A stretch of 64,000 nt of DNA from Anthoceros angustus (taxonomy: Eukaryota > Streptophyta > Anthocerotopsida > Anthocerotales > Anthocerotaceae): the NCBI GenBank assembly GCA_010909165.1, contig MU008201.1, forward strand, positions 62,001 to 126,000. The letters are read 5' to 3'. Shown here one piece after another: positions 24,627-35,500 of this stretch (position 1 is the first letter of the stretch; the number at the start of each line of letters is the position of its first letter). The position numbers and the translations under genes are program-made. The notes beneath the pieces were generated by a model. The model was not told the origin of the DNA, made no database searches, and saw nothing but the letters and a program-made list of their open reading frames with translations.

Positions 24627-26717
24627 TCACAAAGCCTTGGATCCTGTAGGCTCAACGTCCTCATGCACACCATCCTGCTCTACATAGCTGACACCCATGA
24701 TATCAGTTTCTAGTTCCTGAATCAACTTCTCCATCATCCTCCTGTAAGTCGGCATGTAGTGGTCATGAATCATCATTCTGGACAGTCGAATCTTGCCGTA
24801 GAGTCCTCTGTGAGTCAAATACAATCCAATGATATCAGAACTTGTAGGGCCATCGTCATCTGTACAAGGCCCGCAAACCATGTGCATTATCCTTCCAGGA
24901 GGGAAGAAGCGATTATGTGAGCTGCTCGAGGCTGATGAGGAAACCGTAGGATCGGTGACGATGTTACTGTTACCATTGATGGTAGCATTATTTACAATGT
25001 CCACCTCCTCTTTGGTGATCTCCCTTGCAACCTCCTCTACTTCAGGACCAGCAAAGCTAGTGCCCTTGTCCCGTTGCCTTTCAATTTCATGCTCTATCTG
25101 CTGCCAGATATACTCCTCACTGGGGATATCTTCAACCCCGTGGTGGTTTTCCAGGTTTCCTTCCTCGTACTCATCTCTGAAATCCTGTCCGTACACACTC
25201 CCTTCGAAGGCTGAACCGGAAACCAGGTCACCAGTGCGTTTGACACCCCTGCACTCAACATCCTCACTGACCCATCCCTCGGGCCTCGCTGTCTCGGCAG
25301 AAGCACCAAGCTCATGCTCCATGGCACTTGTGGGTAGCAAAGACTCAGTCAGGCTGCTGTGTGATTCAACATGTTCACTGCGACATACTACAGCTTCTGC
25401 ATTGTCCTCCTCAAGTACAGCCTGATCCGAAGCAGCTGCAGACTTCACAGTAATTGACCTCCTGCGGGCACCCATGCAAGACCAGCCAACAAGCCCACCG
25501 GTTGACACAGGCCGCAAAATCGCACCAGCACTAGTGCGTGCCGCTTTTGCAACCGCAGCCGAATTGGGGTAGAGCTGAAACGACGCCTTCGAGATGCTTG
25601 CTATGGAATTCCCAAGAGCAGATGCAGAGCGCACCAAAGTTTTGAGAACCCTAGTACGCTCAATTTGCTCCCGGATGTCAGTGACCCACGCAGATCTCGA
25701 GGCCGTGACTTCAGCCCGCAGGTCATCCACAGAGGCAGCCGAAAACGTAGGCACTAGATCCGTACCATTTATAAACGACGTGACAAAAGGCAACCCCGAA
25801 ACTGCCAGCTCCCATGTCATGCACGCAGCAGGAGCAAAACAGATGCAATGAGCCGATCCAAATGCATCCTGTTCCCGAAGAATATAAGTCAGCAGAGCAG
25901 CAGTGCCTCCTCCAAGAGAATGCCCAACAATCTTCAAACTGTAAGAAGGATACTCTTTCAAAGCCTCCAAAAGCTTGGGTGTGGCATGCTGAGCAATCCA
26001 TCTGGCAGCCGCAACCATGCCACAGTGAGCATACCCAAGAACCAGACTCTGCACGCCGCCCTCATCAAGCACAGTGTGATGGAAAGGCACAACAGCCCCA
26101 GTCAGGGCAGTCAAGGTGTCCTTAATACTGTGTGTTCCCCTAATCAGCAGCAAAATGCACCCAGCCTCCTTATCCAGCAACACCGTAAACGCAGGCCGCA
26201 GCAGTCCCGCCTTCCCTTCCTGCACAAGCACATCCTCGCTCCCATACCCGCTCTTCTCCAAAAACCTAGGAAACGGGTTCTTCGAAAAGAGAATGCACAA
26301 ATTCAGCAACCTCAGCAGCTCCCTCAACTCCCCCAGCACCCGAGGCCCTCTCAGCTGGGTGGCATCCTCCAGATACACATCCGCCACCCGCAGATGGCTC
26401 TGCTTCCTCAACAGGTAGTTGATGCCGAATGCCAAATCCCCAATAGGCCACTTTCCCAACGTCTCTGCGTACGTGAACCTCAGCGTCTCCGTGATGGTGG
26501 AGATGGCCTCGTACCATGTAAAGGGCGCCCGCGCAGGCTTGGGAGGCTCAATCCTCCTGCGCAGCAATCCCGTCGTCTGCTCCTGCTCCTCCTTCTCATC
26601 TGCGCCTGCAGACGCCTCCGCATCCTCAGCCGCTTTCATTGCCCAGGGAATTCCCCACTTGGTGTAGTAGAACACCACCGCAGCCCCGGCTGCCGTCGCC
26701 ATCGCTGCAGCTGCCAT
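24627..26717 (-). CDS. Class-3 lipase (sn1-specific diacylglycerol lipase-like)
   Basis: An intronless 696-codon frame. The N-terminus has one Ala-rich hydrophobic segment (residues about 5-18), suggesting membrane anchoring. The lipase-3 domain follows, with LIRGTHS near 191 and the nucleophile elbow GHSLGGG (Ser about 267). NGTDLVP (Asp about 320) and HDHYMPTYRR near the C-terminus fit the Asp and His of a catalytic triad. A long low-complexity acidic region lies between residues about 430 and 600. Homologues hydrolyse mono- and diacylglycerols. The gene is convergent with the ABCC gene and divergent from the Cys-rich gene at 27392, with 675 bp between. Confidence 0.88.
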   Translation of the reverse strand: MAAAAMATAAGAAVVFYYTKWGIPWAMKAAEDAEASAGADEKEEQEQTTGLLRRRIEPPKPARAPFTWYEAISTITETLRFTYAETLGKWPIGDLAFGINYLLRKQSHLRVADVYLEDATQLRGPRVLGELRELLRLLNLCILFSKNPFPRFLEKSGYGSEDVLVQEGKAGLLRPAFTVLLDKEAGCILLLIRGTHSIKDTLTALTGAVVPFHHTVLDEGGVQSLVLGYAHCGMVAAARWIAQHATPKLLEALKEYPSYSLKIVGHSLGGGTAALLTYILREQDAFGSAHCICFAPAACMTWELAVSGLPFVTSFINGTDLVPTFSAASVDDLRAEVTASRSAWVTDIREQIERTRVLKTLVRSASALGNSIASISKASFQLYPNSAAVAKAARTSAGAILRPVSTGGLVGWSCMGARRRSITVKSAAASDQAVLEEDNAEAVVCRSEHVESHSSLTESLLPTSAMEHELGASAETARPEGWVSEDVECRGVKRTGDLVSGSAFEGSVYGQDFRDEYEEGNLENHHGVEDIPSEEYIWQQIEHEIERQRDKGTSFAGPEVEEVAREITKEEVDIVNNATINGNSNIVTDPTVSSSASSSSHNRFFPPGRIMHMVCGPCTDDDGPTSSDIIGLYLTHRGLYGKIRLSRMMIHDHYMPTYRRMMEKLIQELETDIMGVSYVEQDGVHEDVEPTGSKAL

Positions 26718-27132
26718 CCTGAGACATGAAACTCCCGAACCCTCTCACCACCTCCTCCACAATCAAAACCCACCACCACCACCAAAACCGATCAACCCAC
26801 CTCACACCGCAACAGCATCACATCCCGCATCAAATCCCTGCCCTGGATGCGTGGCGTGTAAGCATCGCAGCAGCAAGCAAAACACGTGGCGACCACAACG
26901 CCTACAGTAAACAGTGTCCCCTGGTGCCGATGGCCCCTGCCTTCTCACAAACATAGCTATGGCGGGCACCCAAGTACTTTCATAGGCTAAGCATATTCTC
27001 GGTACGATTCCATACTTCCTCACGACTCGCAGTACAGTACCGATAGGCAATGGACAGGAGGACCTCACCCTGTTCCGAGACTCGCCAGCCGTCGACGATC
27101 GCATGCCCATGCCGTATCGCATGCTGTGCTTG

Positions 27133-27198
27133 AAACCCTAGCCAACAAAACCCTAGACGTGATTAGAAACGCTAGCCAACAAAGCCTTGGAAACCCTA
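27133..27198 (+). promoter_or_regulatory. Three telo-box motifs (AAACCCTA)
   Basis: AAACCCTA occurs at 27133-27140, 27148-27155 and 27191-27198, about 200-260 bp upstream of the start at 27392, within a short imperfect duplication. In plants telo-boxes are typical of promoters and first introns of growth-related and translation genes. They may serve the Cys-rich gene, the divergent lipase, or both. Confidence 0.6.
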
Positions 27199-27391
27199 AA
27201 CACGATTAGGCTCGTGTTTCTCAAGTCTTTCTGCTCGCGCTCTCGACCGAGCGTCTTGCAGAAGAGGAAGGGAAGGGTTGAGAAGACGAGAGCAAGAATG
27301 GGAATCAGCGCGGGCGATCGGCTTACCGCGCGGGCTTCGCTAAAATGGCTGCCGGGGTGGCGCATCGTACAGGCTGCAGAAGGAGACCACG

Positions 27392-27826
27392 ATGGCAGGA
27401 AATGTGTGCCTGGTGTGCCAGTGCGAGCTCGCGTGCCCTGTGTGCGACAAGGATGGAAGAAAAGGATCGCGGGGGAGCCTGATGTCGTGCTTCGGCGGCC
27501 GGGGCGGGGTGGTGTGCGAGCGAGATGCAGGGCATTCTCTGCAAGACAGTCTCTGCTGCTCGCGCTGCTACGTTAGGGCAAGGCAGGATCTGGACGACCA
27601 GTGGAACAGGAGCGAGCGGCTGAGATCGGAGCTGGTGCTGCTCAGGAACTTGCCTTCATCCAACCCTGTTACCTCTCCCACTTCCATCGCCCTTGCTCTG
27701 CACCGGCCCAAGCCTCCGCGCGCTACCGTTCCGATACCTGCGGCCACTGTCGCCGCTGCTGCTGCCGCTCCCGAACCCCGGCGCGGTGCTATTGCGGAGA
27801 GGAAGCAGGACTGCACCATCTTGTGA
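27392..27826 (+). CDS. Small Cys-rich protein with C-terminal CaaX box
   Basis: A 144-residue protein beginning MAGNVCLVC. Cys residues cluster at 6, 9, 11, 15, 18, then 33, 42, 55, 56 and 59, a pattern that could bind two metal ions. The middle is Arg/Leu-rich and probably helical; the tail is Ala/Pro-rich. It ends CTIL, a CaaX box whose final Leu favours geranylgeranylation, so membrane attachment is predicted. I do not recognise the family. The sequence is GC-rich and the telo-boxes upstream support a genuine promoter. Confidence 0.55.
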   Translation: MAGNVCLVCQCELACPVCDKDGRKGSRGSLMSCFGGRGGVVCERDAGHSLQDSLCCSRCYVRARQDLDDQWNRSERLRSELVLLRNLPSSNPVTSPTSIALALHRPKPPRATVPIPAATVAAAAAAPEPRRGAIAERKQDCTIL

Positions 27827-29189
27827 CCCAGGTTGTTCTCTGTCCGGCTATGCTGCATCAGGTACTCTCCTCGGTCTTGCAGGTGCCCCAATCCGCACAA
27901 TGCTGAATTCTGCTCCTCGTACCCCCGAGACACATCAACTCAGGATTCATCCTTCATCGATTCCAAGACATCCGTCCAGGCAAGGAGGCACAGTCACTCG
28001 GTGGTCTGAGAACAATGTACTTTGTCCTTTCTGCGCTTCATGTTCTCCCGCTGCTTCCCATCCAATATGCTTCGGACCCTCAATCCTGGAGCCTCGTGCT
28101 TCGCGTGAGCTCACCGTCGACCAATGCAGCCAAAGATCAAGTTATTGTCATCTTCAAACTCTTCCTTTGAGAAGAACATTTTGAGTCAATGTACATGTGC
28201 TTGTATCCCGCCGCCTGGAGGCTGGAGCCACCATGCCGGATTCCCACTCTTCTTTACAAAGTTCTGCCATTAAAATCCGTTCGATGCTACAGAACGATCG
28301 ACTGCGGAACTGGATTCTCAGAACCTCCAACATGGACTCAGTCCCGTTTCTCTGAAGCTTTCTCCTTTGTTCAAATAATGGGTCGTTCCATTCTTTCTGA
28401 GACTGAATTCACACTTCTCATCATCTGATTAATCGAATAATACAGATTAAAACACGCAGAACATATTCCTATGTGAATGCGTATCATGAATCGTGCGTAT
28501 GGTACATGGCAAACGGTCATGCTTAATTGACGTTGCGCGCTCTATGATGTGAGGCCAACGGGACTGCGGCACGTTGATCGTCCGTACCAGGATCACGGGT
28601 GGTCCAGGAGCGTATCAGGAGGTACCAGCTGGCGGAGTAGGTGGCGACCGGGAGCAGCCGGGCCCGGGGGATATTAAGTGCCACGAACCGGCTGCGTGGC
28701 GGTGTGCCGGTCGCTGAACCAACGGGACGCGTGGCGGAATTGGCCCCTATGCGGCGAAACTGAATCCAACCTCGAGGTGACCGCTCAGTCTAGTCGCTTA
28801 GGGTTAGGAAGGCGAAACGGCGAAAACGCAGCTTCCTCGTGGCGTTGCGCGGGGAGCAGTTGCGTCGCGTTTCGCAACTGTTGCCCCTCGCGGCGGCTTC
28901 GCTTCCCGTTCTGCCAACCTCCCCTTCTTTCCTTCTTCCCCTGCCGGGCCGCTGGCTACAAAAAGGCTGGGCCGCCCTTGCTTCCTCACAGCCGATCCAT
29001 TTGCTTGGCTTTCCCGTTGCGAGTGCTGCGTTCGTCTTTGAGCGGAATTAAGCATTGAGCTGCTTGTTGTGTGGATTTGGCGGGAAATCGTGTGCGGCTC
29101 CGGGCGCTGGTGTGGTGTAGGCATTGCTGGTGGAATCAGGCTTGGCTCGAGGTTGCTCCTGCGGTTTCTGTGAGCGGAATTGGGCCAGG
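27827..29189. other. Intergenic, no recognisable gene
   Basis: Only short open frames are present and none resembles a known family. The last 500 bp are GC-rich and probably promoter and 5'-UTR of the LysM gene. Confidence 0.4.
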
Positions 29190-29504
29190 ATGGAAGCGGC
29201 GGTGCAAAGAGTGGCTCTGATCTTGCTGTTCGCGCACCTGTTGGTGAGCGGGAGCGCATTTGAGAGCCGGAAGTTGCTGAGGCGAGGATGTCCCTGCGGA
29301 GATGCGTATGTGGTGAAGGACGGAGAGACTCTGCAGAGCATCAGCGAGAAGTGCAACGATCCGTTTCTTCTCGTGGACAATCCGCAGATCGAGGAGTCGG
29401 ATGACCTGTCTGCTGGCGCCGTGCTCAAGGTGCAGTGCTCTCAGAAAGGCATCAGCCTGTGCGACTTCGCAGGCCTGCTGCCGGCCAAGCTCTGCCAAAG
29501 CTGA
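29190..29504 (+). CDS. Secreted LysM-domain protein
   Basis: A single-exon frame of 104 residues. Residues 1-24 form a signal peptide (hydrophobic core VALILLFAHLLVSGSA). After a CPCG motif comes one LysM domain, from AYVVKDGETLQSISEKC to a GAVLKVQC-like end. Six Cys residues lie outside the signal peptide, consistent with an apoplastic, disulphide-linked protein. LysM domains bind chitin or peptidoglycan oligosaccharides. There is no kinase, GPI or transmembrane segment. The start at 29190 was chosen because it begins the signal peptide; an in-frame ATG at 29124 is less likely. Confidence 0.75.
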   Translation: MEAAVQRVALILLFAHLLVSGSAFESRKLLRRGCPCGDAYVVKDGETLQSISEKCNDPFLLVDNPQIEESDDLSAGAVLKVQCSQKGISLCDFAGLLPAKLCQS

Positions 29505-30683
29505 GGCGCTTGGTCTATGGCAGTCGATGGAGCGGCACCGTCGAGTTTTTGTTCAATTATGCATTAGGCTTGAGGATGTGCCGAGCGCGCTGATCGGCCT
29601 CGTTGTGCGGTAGGAAATAATTGCTTGTAGGTAGCAGAACAAGCTCCTCTTGCAAATCTGTACAGATGAGGTCAGGAAGTCCGGAGTTTTCCGGTTTGCA
29701 TGCCACTGGTAGGAAGCGCTTACAGGCGCTAGACGGTGTTTACAGGGGGGAGTGTCCCCGAGGGGAGCTTGATGCGGCTGGGGCCGGGGATAGATAAGTT
29801 GCAGAGTGACATCCCTATGATGTTGTTACTGCTGCGAGTGAGGCCGACACGGATCCCGTGCGCTCAGTGCCTCCTCTCGCGATAGGCTATTCAATACCAG
29901 ACTGAACAGGAGACATGTAGAGGACGCAGTACATAGGACAGACTTGTCTGCAGCATCCCAATCCAATTAGAGGCTGTACAGTGTTGTGTATATTTATTGA
30001 GCCCGGCATCATTCGTGCCTGTGGCCCTCTGCAACAGTAGCGGAATTTTTTGAAGCTTTGCGATTTGTGCCAAACATGACCTTTTCCATAGATTCCTCAT
30101 CTTGAGAGGCATCACAGGGTGATCCTAACTGTGCTTCGAATTTCGCTCCCGGCTGTAGCAGGATAGCAGTGCCACAGGAGCCTGCTGCAGCCGACTGTTC
30201 AGGATCAGTCCCTAATCACAAAGCCGCCAAACGGAGGTGACAAAATTTCCTAGCTGCAATTGTCTCTCGGTCTCGCAAGTCGGTCATCACAGCGTACATA
30301 TATGTGTGGTAGGTCAACTGTCAATGTGCAACCGTCAACTAGAACCCGAGTGCTTGCGGATGGTGTGGGCAGCCAACTTTGTTTGCAAGTGCAACCGTCG
30401 CCGAGGACCCCTTGACTCTCCAGTCTCCAGTCTCCAGTCTTTTCAAACCCGTGTTCAGGTCCGAGCCCGACCCCGACCCCGACCCCGACCCCGAGTCCAG
30501 TTAGTCGTCCCAGTCAGATTTCTTCCTAAGTGGCTAGTAGGAATAAAAAATGCGGGAAGGAAAAGTATTTAATTATAAGGCTTTCATGTACGTAAACGAC
30601 AAGGACCGTGTACATAGGTACATACTAGGTATAGAAACGACAAGGGTTCAGGGGTTAAGGTTTTATTGACGTCTCGCGCGGAA
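29505..30683. other. Intergenic, no recognisable gene
   Basis: It contains a run of CCCCGA hexamers at about 30460-30495, preceded by three CTCCAGT units near 30418. No coding sequence is recognised. Confidence 0.4.
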
Positions 30684-30689
30684 AGAACT

Positions 30690-31562
30690 CCCCGTCGCCT
30701 AAGGCTAACGCAAACTTAATGAACCCTGCCATTCGTACCGCCCGTGTGGCCACCCACCCCGATGCAAAGCCGAGAGGCATGAGGCCGGCATGCGGGCATG
30801 CTTCTCTTTCTTTCCGCCGTCTCCTTCTCCGGCAACGGGGCGTCCGTCGTCGCTCCTCTCAACGGCTCCGTCCGCGCTCCTCTCATGGTCACCCATCTCT
30901 GGTCTCAATCTGTTCACCAAGCACTCGATCACGAACTCCCACTGTCCTGTTCATTTTGAACATACTGTAATAGATTATGTTTTCTCACCTGCAATAAAAT
31001 CAGCTACACGGTCAGTAGGAATGTAAGCGCGCTTCACATTCATGTGCATTTTCATCTTCGTCGATGATTGCCTACAGCCTATGACAAATGCTCCTTGGTG
31101 AAGATGTCGGGCTCCGGTGTCTGCACTTGAGTGTGAGGCAAATGTTCCATTCCGCTGACATCACAATTTTGGAGAGACTACCGCCGCTTGCTCGATCGTG
31201 CATCAAGCTTCCTCCGAATCGAGCCGCATTAGAACGGGTTATAAATACTTGAAACGTTCGTTTTGGCGCGCATAAGGAACGAGCAGGGATGGGGAAACAA
31301 AGTTGAGACCACGACGGGTGAGCGTGCGGAAGGACGGCGTTGAAAGGAGCGGACGGGAGCCGTTGAGAGGAGGTGGAGAGAGCCGTTGAGAGGAGAGATG
31401 ACGGACGCCCCGCTGCTTGTAAGGGAGACACCGGAAGAAAGAGAGGCATGCCCGCATGCCGGCCTCATGCCTCTCGGCTCTGCATCGGGGTGCGTGGCCA
31501 CACGGGCGGTACGAATGGCAGGGCTCATTAAGTTTGCGTTAGCCTTAGGCGACGGGAAAGAA
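30690..31562. repeat. Large imperfect inverted repeat (arms about 230-260 bp, spacer about 350 bp)
   Basis: The arm at about 30690-30920 reappears as reverse complement at about 31300-31562. Both contain the string from CCGTCGCCTAAGGCTAACG through GGCCGGCATGCGGGCATGC with only a few differences. The right arm has an extra AACGGCTC-type duplication. No transposase and no clear target duplication was found. It could be a foldback element or an inverted duplication able to form hairpin RNA. Confidence 0.8.
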
Positions 31563-32528
31563 CTCACTCGAGGGACAGCACTACAAAACACGAAAGAGTG
31601 CATGATCAACTCAAGTTTGTTTGCAGGTTGGGTAATCTTCGTGCAATCAGTTGAGAATGCCTTATTGCTAAAGTCACGATCAAGTTTATTAAAGAAAATT
31701 ATGTAACCCATCTTTTTATATTGTATGATTTTCAATCTTATATTTTTTTAGAATTTTATTTTCACTTGCATTGGTACTTTCATCGGGGGATGGGATCTGT
31801 TCTTTTTCTATATGTTTCCTAACCATGCAGAATACGGTGAGGCCAAAATATTCAATGAAAGAGTTGTCTGCCAAAATATTCAACATTCTTCGAGGAGCTT
31901 AGGGATGCTGGCGGCGTCCTGGGGAGCCTTATATCTTTTGTCCGGTGCTTCTACGGGAGGTCCTCCAACCTCTACTACCACATAGCGTCTCTGGATTTTT
32001 GCCTCTGTCTTGGAATCGGCCACAGGTACCAGGCAAGGCGACCCCCTGGGCGGTGCTCTCTTCGCCATTACTCATTATAGGGCCCTGTCTAGGGCCGCCT
32101 TCTCAACGCGCGACTGTGTCTTCCCTTCGCTGGCAGACGACTCTCACATCCTCGGGCCTGGGGACAAAGGCAAGGAGGCCTTTGAGCTCTTCTCTCATGA
32201 GCTTTCTTTGGTGGGCTTGAAGTCAAGCCGCCCAGTCTGCCTAGTCTCCGTGGGATTCTACCTGCTGCTTCCACTCTTGGGGACATCACAGGCTCGGGGC
32301 TTTTGAGTGCCCTATGGGCCGTCTACTGGCAAGGCCCCACTGTGCAATTTGGAGGCACAGGTCTACTCTCGCTGGAGGTCTCTTCCCTGGCGGCTTTCTT
32401 GGGGAGTTGGGCCCTCTCTGTCCCTGCTTTGGCTTATCGGTTTATCCTCCATGATAGGCCCTTTCTGGAGGATCTCGTATCAGGTGTGGAGGAGGGAACC
32501 TTCTCTCTCCAAACGTCCTTGAAGCAAG

Positions 32529-35500
32529 CACTAGTATAAACATGGTGTTCATATTATGGTGTTTTATAACGGGTTTCTGGTTTTTTGTAACGTTTATGAC
32601 GATTTTGTAACATGTCCCAGGCCGGGTCCCGCTCCTGGGATCTGTTACAAAACCTGTAACATGAAGGTCGTGATAACCAATTTTGTTACACAATTTAGGC
32701 CCGATTTCAGGGCTGGAGGCAAGTTTGGTACCTCGCTTTGTCAAAGTTTGTGGCTGTGTTGGCCACACATTAATGACCCATCAATTTTTCTTTCAAAGTT
32801 CACATGCGCCTGATATCCTCCATCTGCTGCCGAATCTTTCCAACCGTGCGTACGTCTGGCACTTCCGGCGGGATGCAACGGGTCATGTCCCGACAATTGG
32901 CCACTGCCTGCCCGGACATGTGGCATGTACATCCTCCAGGCCCCATGTACGCCTTCGTGTGTTCGCGCCGATCGTCCGACCAGTATGTCGACGATGCCTT
33001 CATGTCCACGTCATTCCATACATCCGTGGGTCATACGAAGCTGATGCAATACAGAAAGTCGCGTTTTTTCCGATCAAAAAATACAATATACCAGGGGTTA
33101 CACCAACTGCAAAGCACCATGTCCATGACATTGGACGTGTTTTTAGTTTCTACGGCCTCTAGATCTAATCATACTCCCGTACGGCGTATTTGACCGCTGT
33201 CCCGCTCATGACACTTTTGCGGCCTTTGGCTCTTTTCTGTTTCCGTGCTACAGGCTGTGCTGCTTTCCGCTTTGTTCCTTTCCATCGTTGGTCCTCTTCG
33301 GCGGATGATTGCAGGCCCTACACATCGACGTCGTCTATGACCCTGCCTGCATAAGAAGGAACATCAGTCCAGAACTAACAGGCAGCCCAAACCTCATGAG
33401 TCCGTCACTACATCTCACCCTAGACCCGCGCATCTGTCCTTCCCCTTCGACGCCGAGGCCTTTGTCTTGACTGCCGCTGCTCGGGCCCTCGTCATTCTGC
33501 CTTCAGCCTCAAGGACGTAGCCACCTCCTCTCGGCGCTGGTTTTGCTATCGCGTTCCGAGAATGACTATACACTTCCAGGAAATCGTCGTTGTCTGATGC
33601 CGATTTCCCTCCACCCAGTGACTCCTATGTGCAAGGTGAAGGATCGTGGGGCAGCCATGCTGGTGGAAAGAGGAGAGGAGAGGAGGAGGCAAGAGTAGCT
33701 CTCTCACATTGAGATGAGGCTTGGAGGTATTTATACCTCCAATAGGCTCCCTAGGAAGCTCCACAAGAAGCCCTAGGAAGGAGCACAAGAAGCTTCCTAG
33801 TGATTAGCTTAAGCTAAACTAATGATACTTAATCGACACCTAACTTAGACTAAGTGTATTAGTCTAAGTACATTGGGCTTTAATACCCTTACAACCTCCC
33901 ACTTAAAGGCCAATTTACCTTCAGAGAGAATGGACTATCTCATGCCCATCGCTGTCCGAGCTTGTGCAAATTGTCGTAGAGAGTCCCTTGGTAAGAATAT
34001 CTCAGGTTCGCCGGTGTGAACCTTGACAAGTTGTACCCTCTTGTCGTCCAACACCTCTCGAATGAAGTGATACTTCACATCCACATGTTTAGTCTTCGCA
34101 TGAAACATCGGATTCTTTGCCAATTGATAGCACTGCTATCACAATGCAACACCTCAACCTTGATCCCCAAGTCTCCCACTAAACGAGCAAGCCATATGGC
34201 TTCCTTGCAAGCCTCGATTCGCAACATACTCGGCCTGTGGTAGATAGCGAATGCACGATCGCAAACGAGATCGCCATGAGATCGCCTCCAAAGGCACGTG
34301 AAGACATAACTGATGTGGACCTCCTTTTGTCCATATCCTCGATAATCGATCTGTACCCAACCACACATGCATCTTCACTACCAAAACATATGCACAAAGC
34401 TTTTGTACCATTCGATACCTCATAACTCCTTTTATCGCCTCCCAATGCTTCTTGCCGTGGTTTGACATAAACTCGCTAACCACTCCCACCGCAAAGGCAA
34501 TGTCGGACGTAGCAATCATTGCATACATCAAACTCCCTACGGTGATGAGTATGGGACCTTCTCCATTTCAGCTTTTGTCCTCCTCGTAGCTTGGGCAATC
34601 CGCTTGAAAGTTTCACATATGGAGGCAATGGAGTACCCAATGGCTTCCCTTCTCCATGTTGAAACGTTGAAGCACCTCTAATGTATTCCGTCGAGACAAA
34701 TAAAGCGACGCTTATGTCTGCTCCGAATCACGCATGCCAAGTATATGGCTCGCCTCCCAAGTCTCGCTATTTCAAAGTGAGCATTCAACTTTGACTTCAA
34801 CAAATCTCATCAAGACTGCTCCAAAGAATTAGCATATCATCCACATAGAGGATCAAAATGAGCAAGCTTTGATCCTTAGCTTGCTTCGTATAGAGGCAAT
34901 GATCCTCATCGCTACGTGTGTAGCCTTGAGAAAGCATAAATGAGTTGAAGGATCGTGGGGCAGCCATGCTGGTGGAAAGAGGAGAGGAGAGGCGGAGGCA
35001 AGAGTAGCTCTCTCACATTAAGATGAGGCTTGGAGGGTATTTATACCCTCCAAGAAGGCTCCCTAGGAAGCTCCACAAGAAGCTCCTAGGAAGGAGCACA
35101 AGAAGCTTCCTAGTGATTAGCTTAAGCTAAACTAATAATACTTAACTGACACCTAACTTAGACTAAGTGTATTAGTCTAAGTACATTGGGCTTTAATACC
35201 CTTACACAAGGGTGTGAGATGCCAATACTTTTTCCATTCTCCCCGTTGTCTGCCCCCATTCGCATCGCCCCTTTCTCGCACACTCTCTCGCCTCCAAAGA
35301 CCTCGTCCTCGGAATTTGTTCGATCGCATGCGTACCTATTCCGAATAAAGTGCCTGGCCGATCTTGTAAGCGTGGAGGTTTTTGAAGGCGAGTTTCTTGT
35401 GCACACTTCAAGTCAAAAACTTGGTGTGTGATGCATGCTTCGCCACACGGCAGTATAGGAAAAGGTAATAACCCTCACACCGCCAAAATCAGCACGAAAT

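Noticed and set aside
26116-26729. Overlapping plus-strand open frames opposite the lipase
   Set aside because: They mirror the lipase coding frame; low-complexity Gln/Ser/Pro peptides are typical shadows.
30456-30495. CCCCGA hexamer run as a possible telomere-like or G-quadruplex element
   Set aside because: It does not match plant telomere repeats; a simple hexamer microsatellite is sufficient.
31386-31706. Open frame across the inverted repeat's right arm
   Set aside because: The arms read open on both strands with unrelated peptides; the DNA-level inverted repeat explains it.
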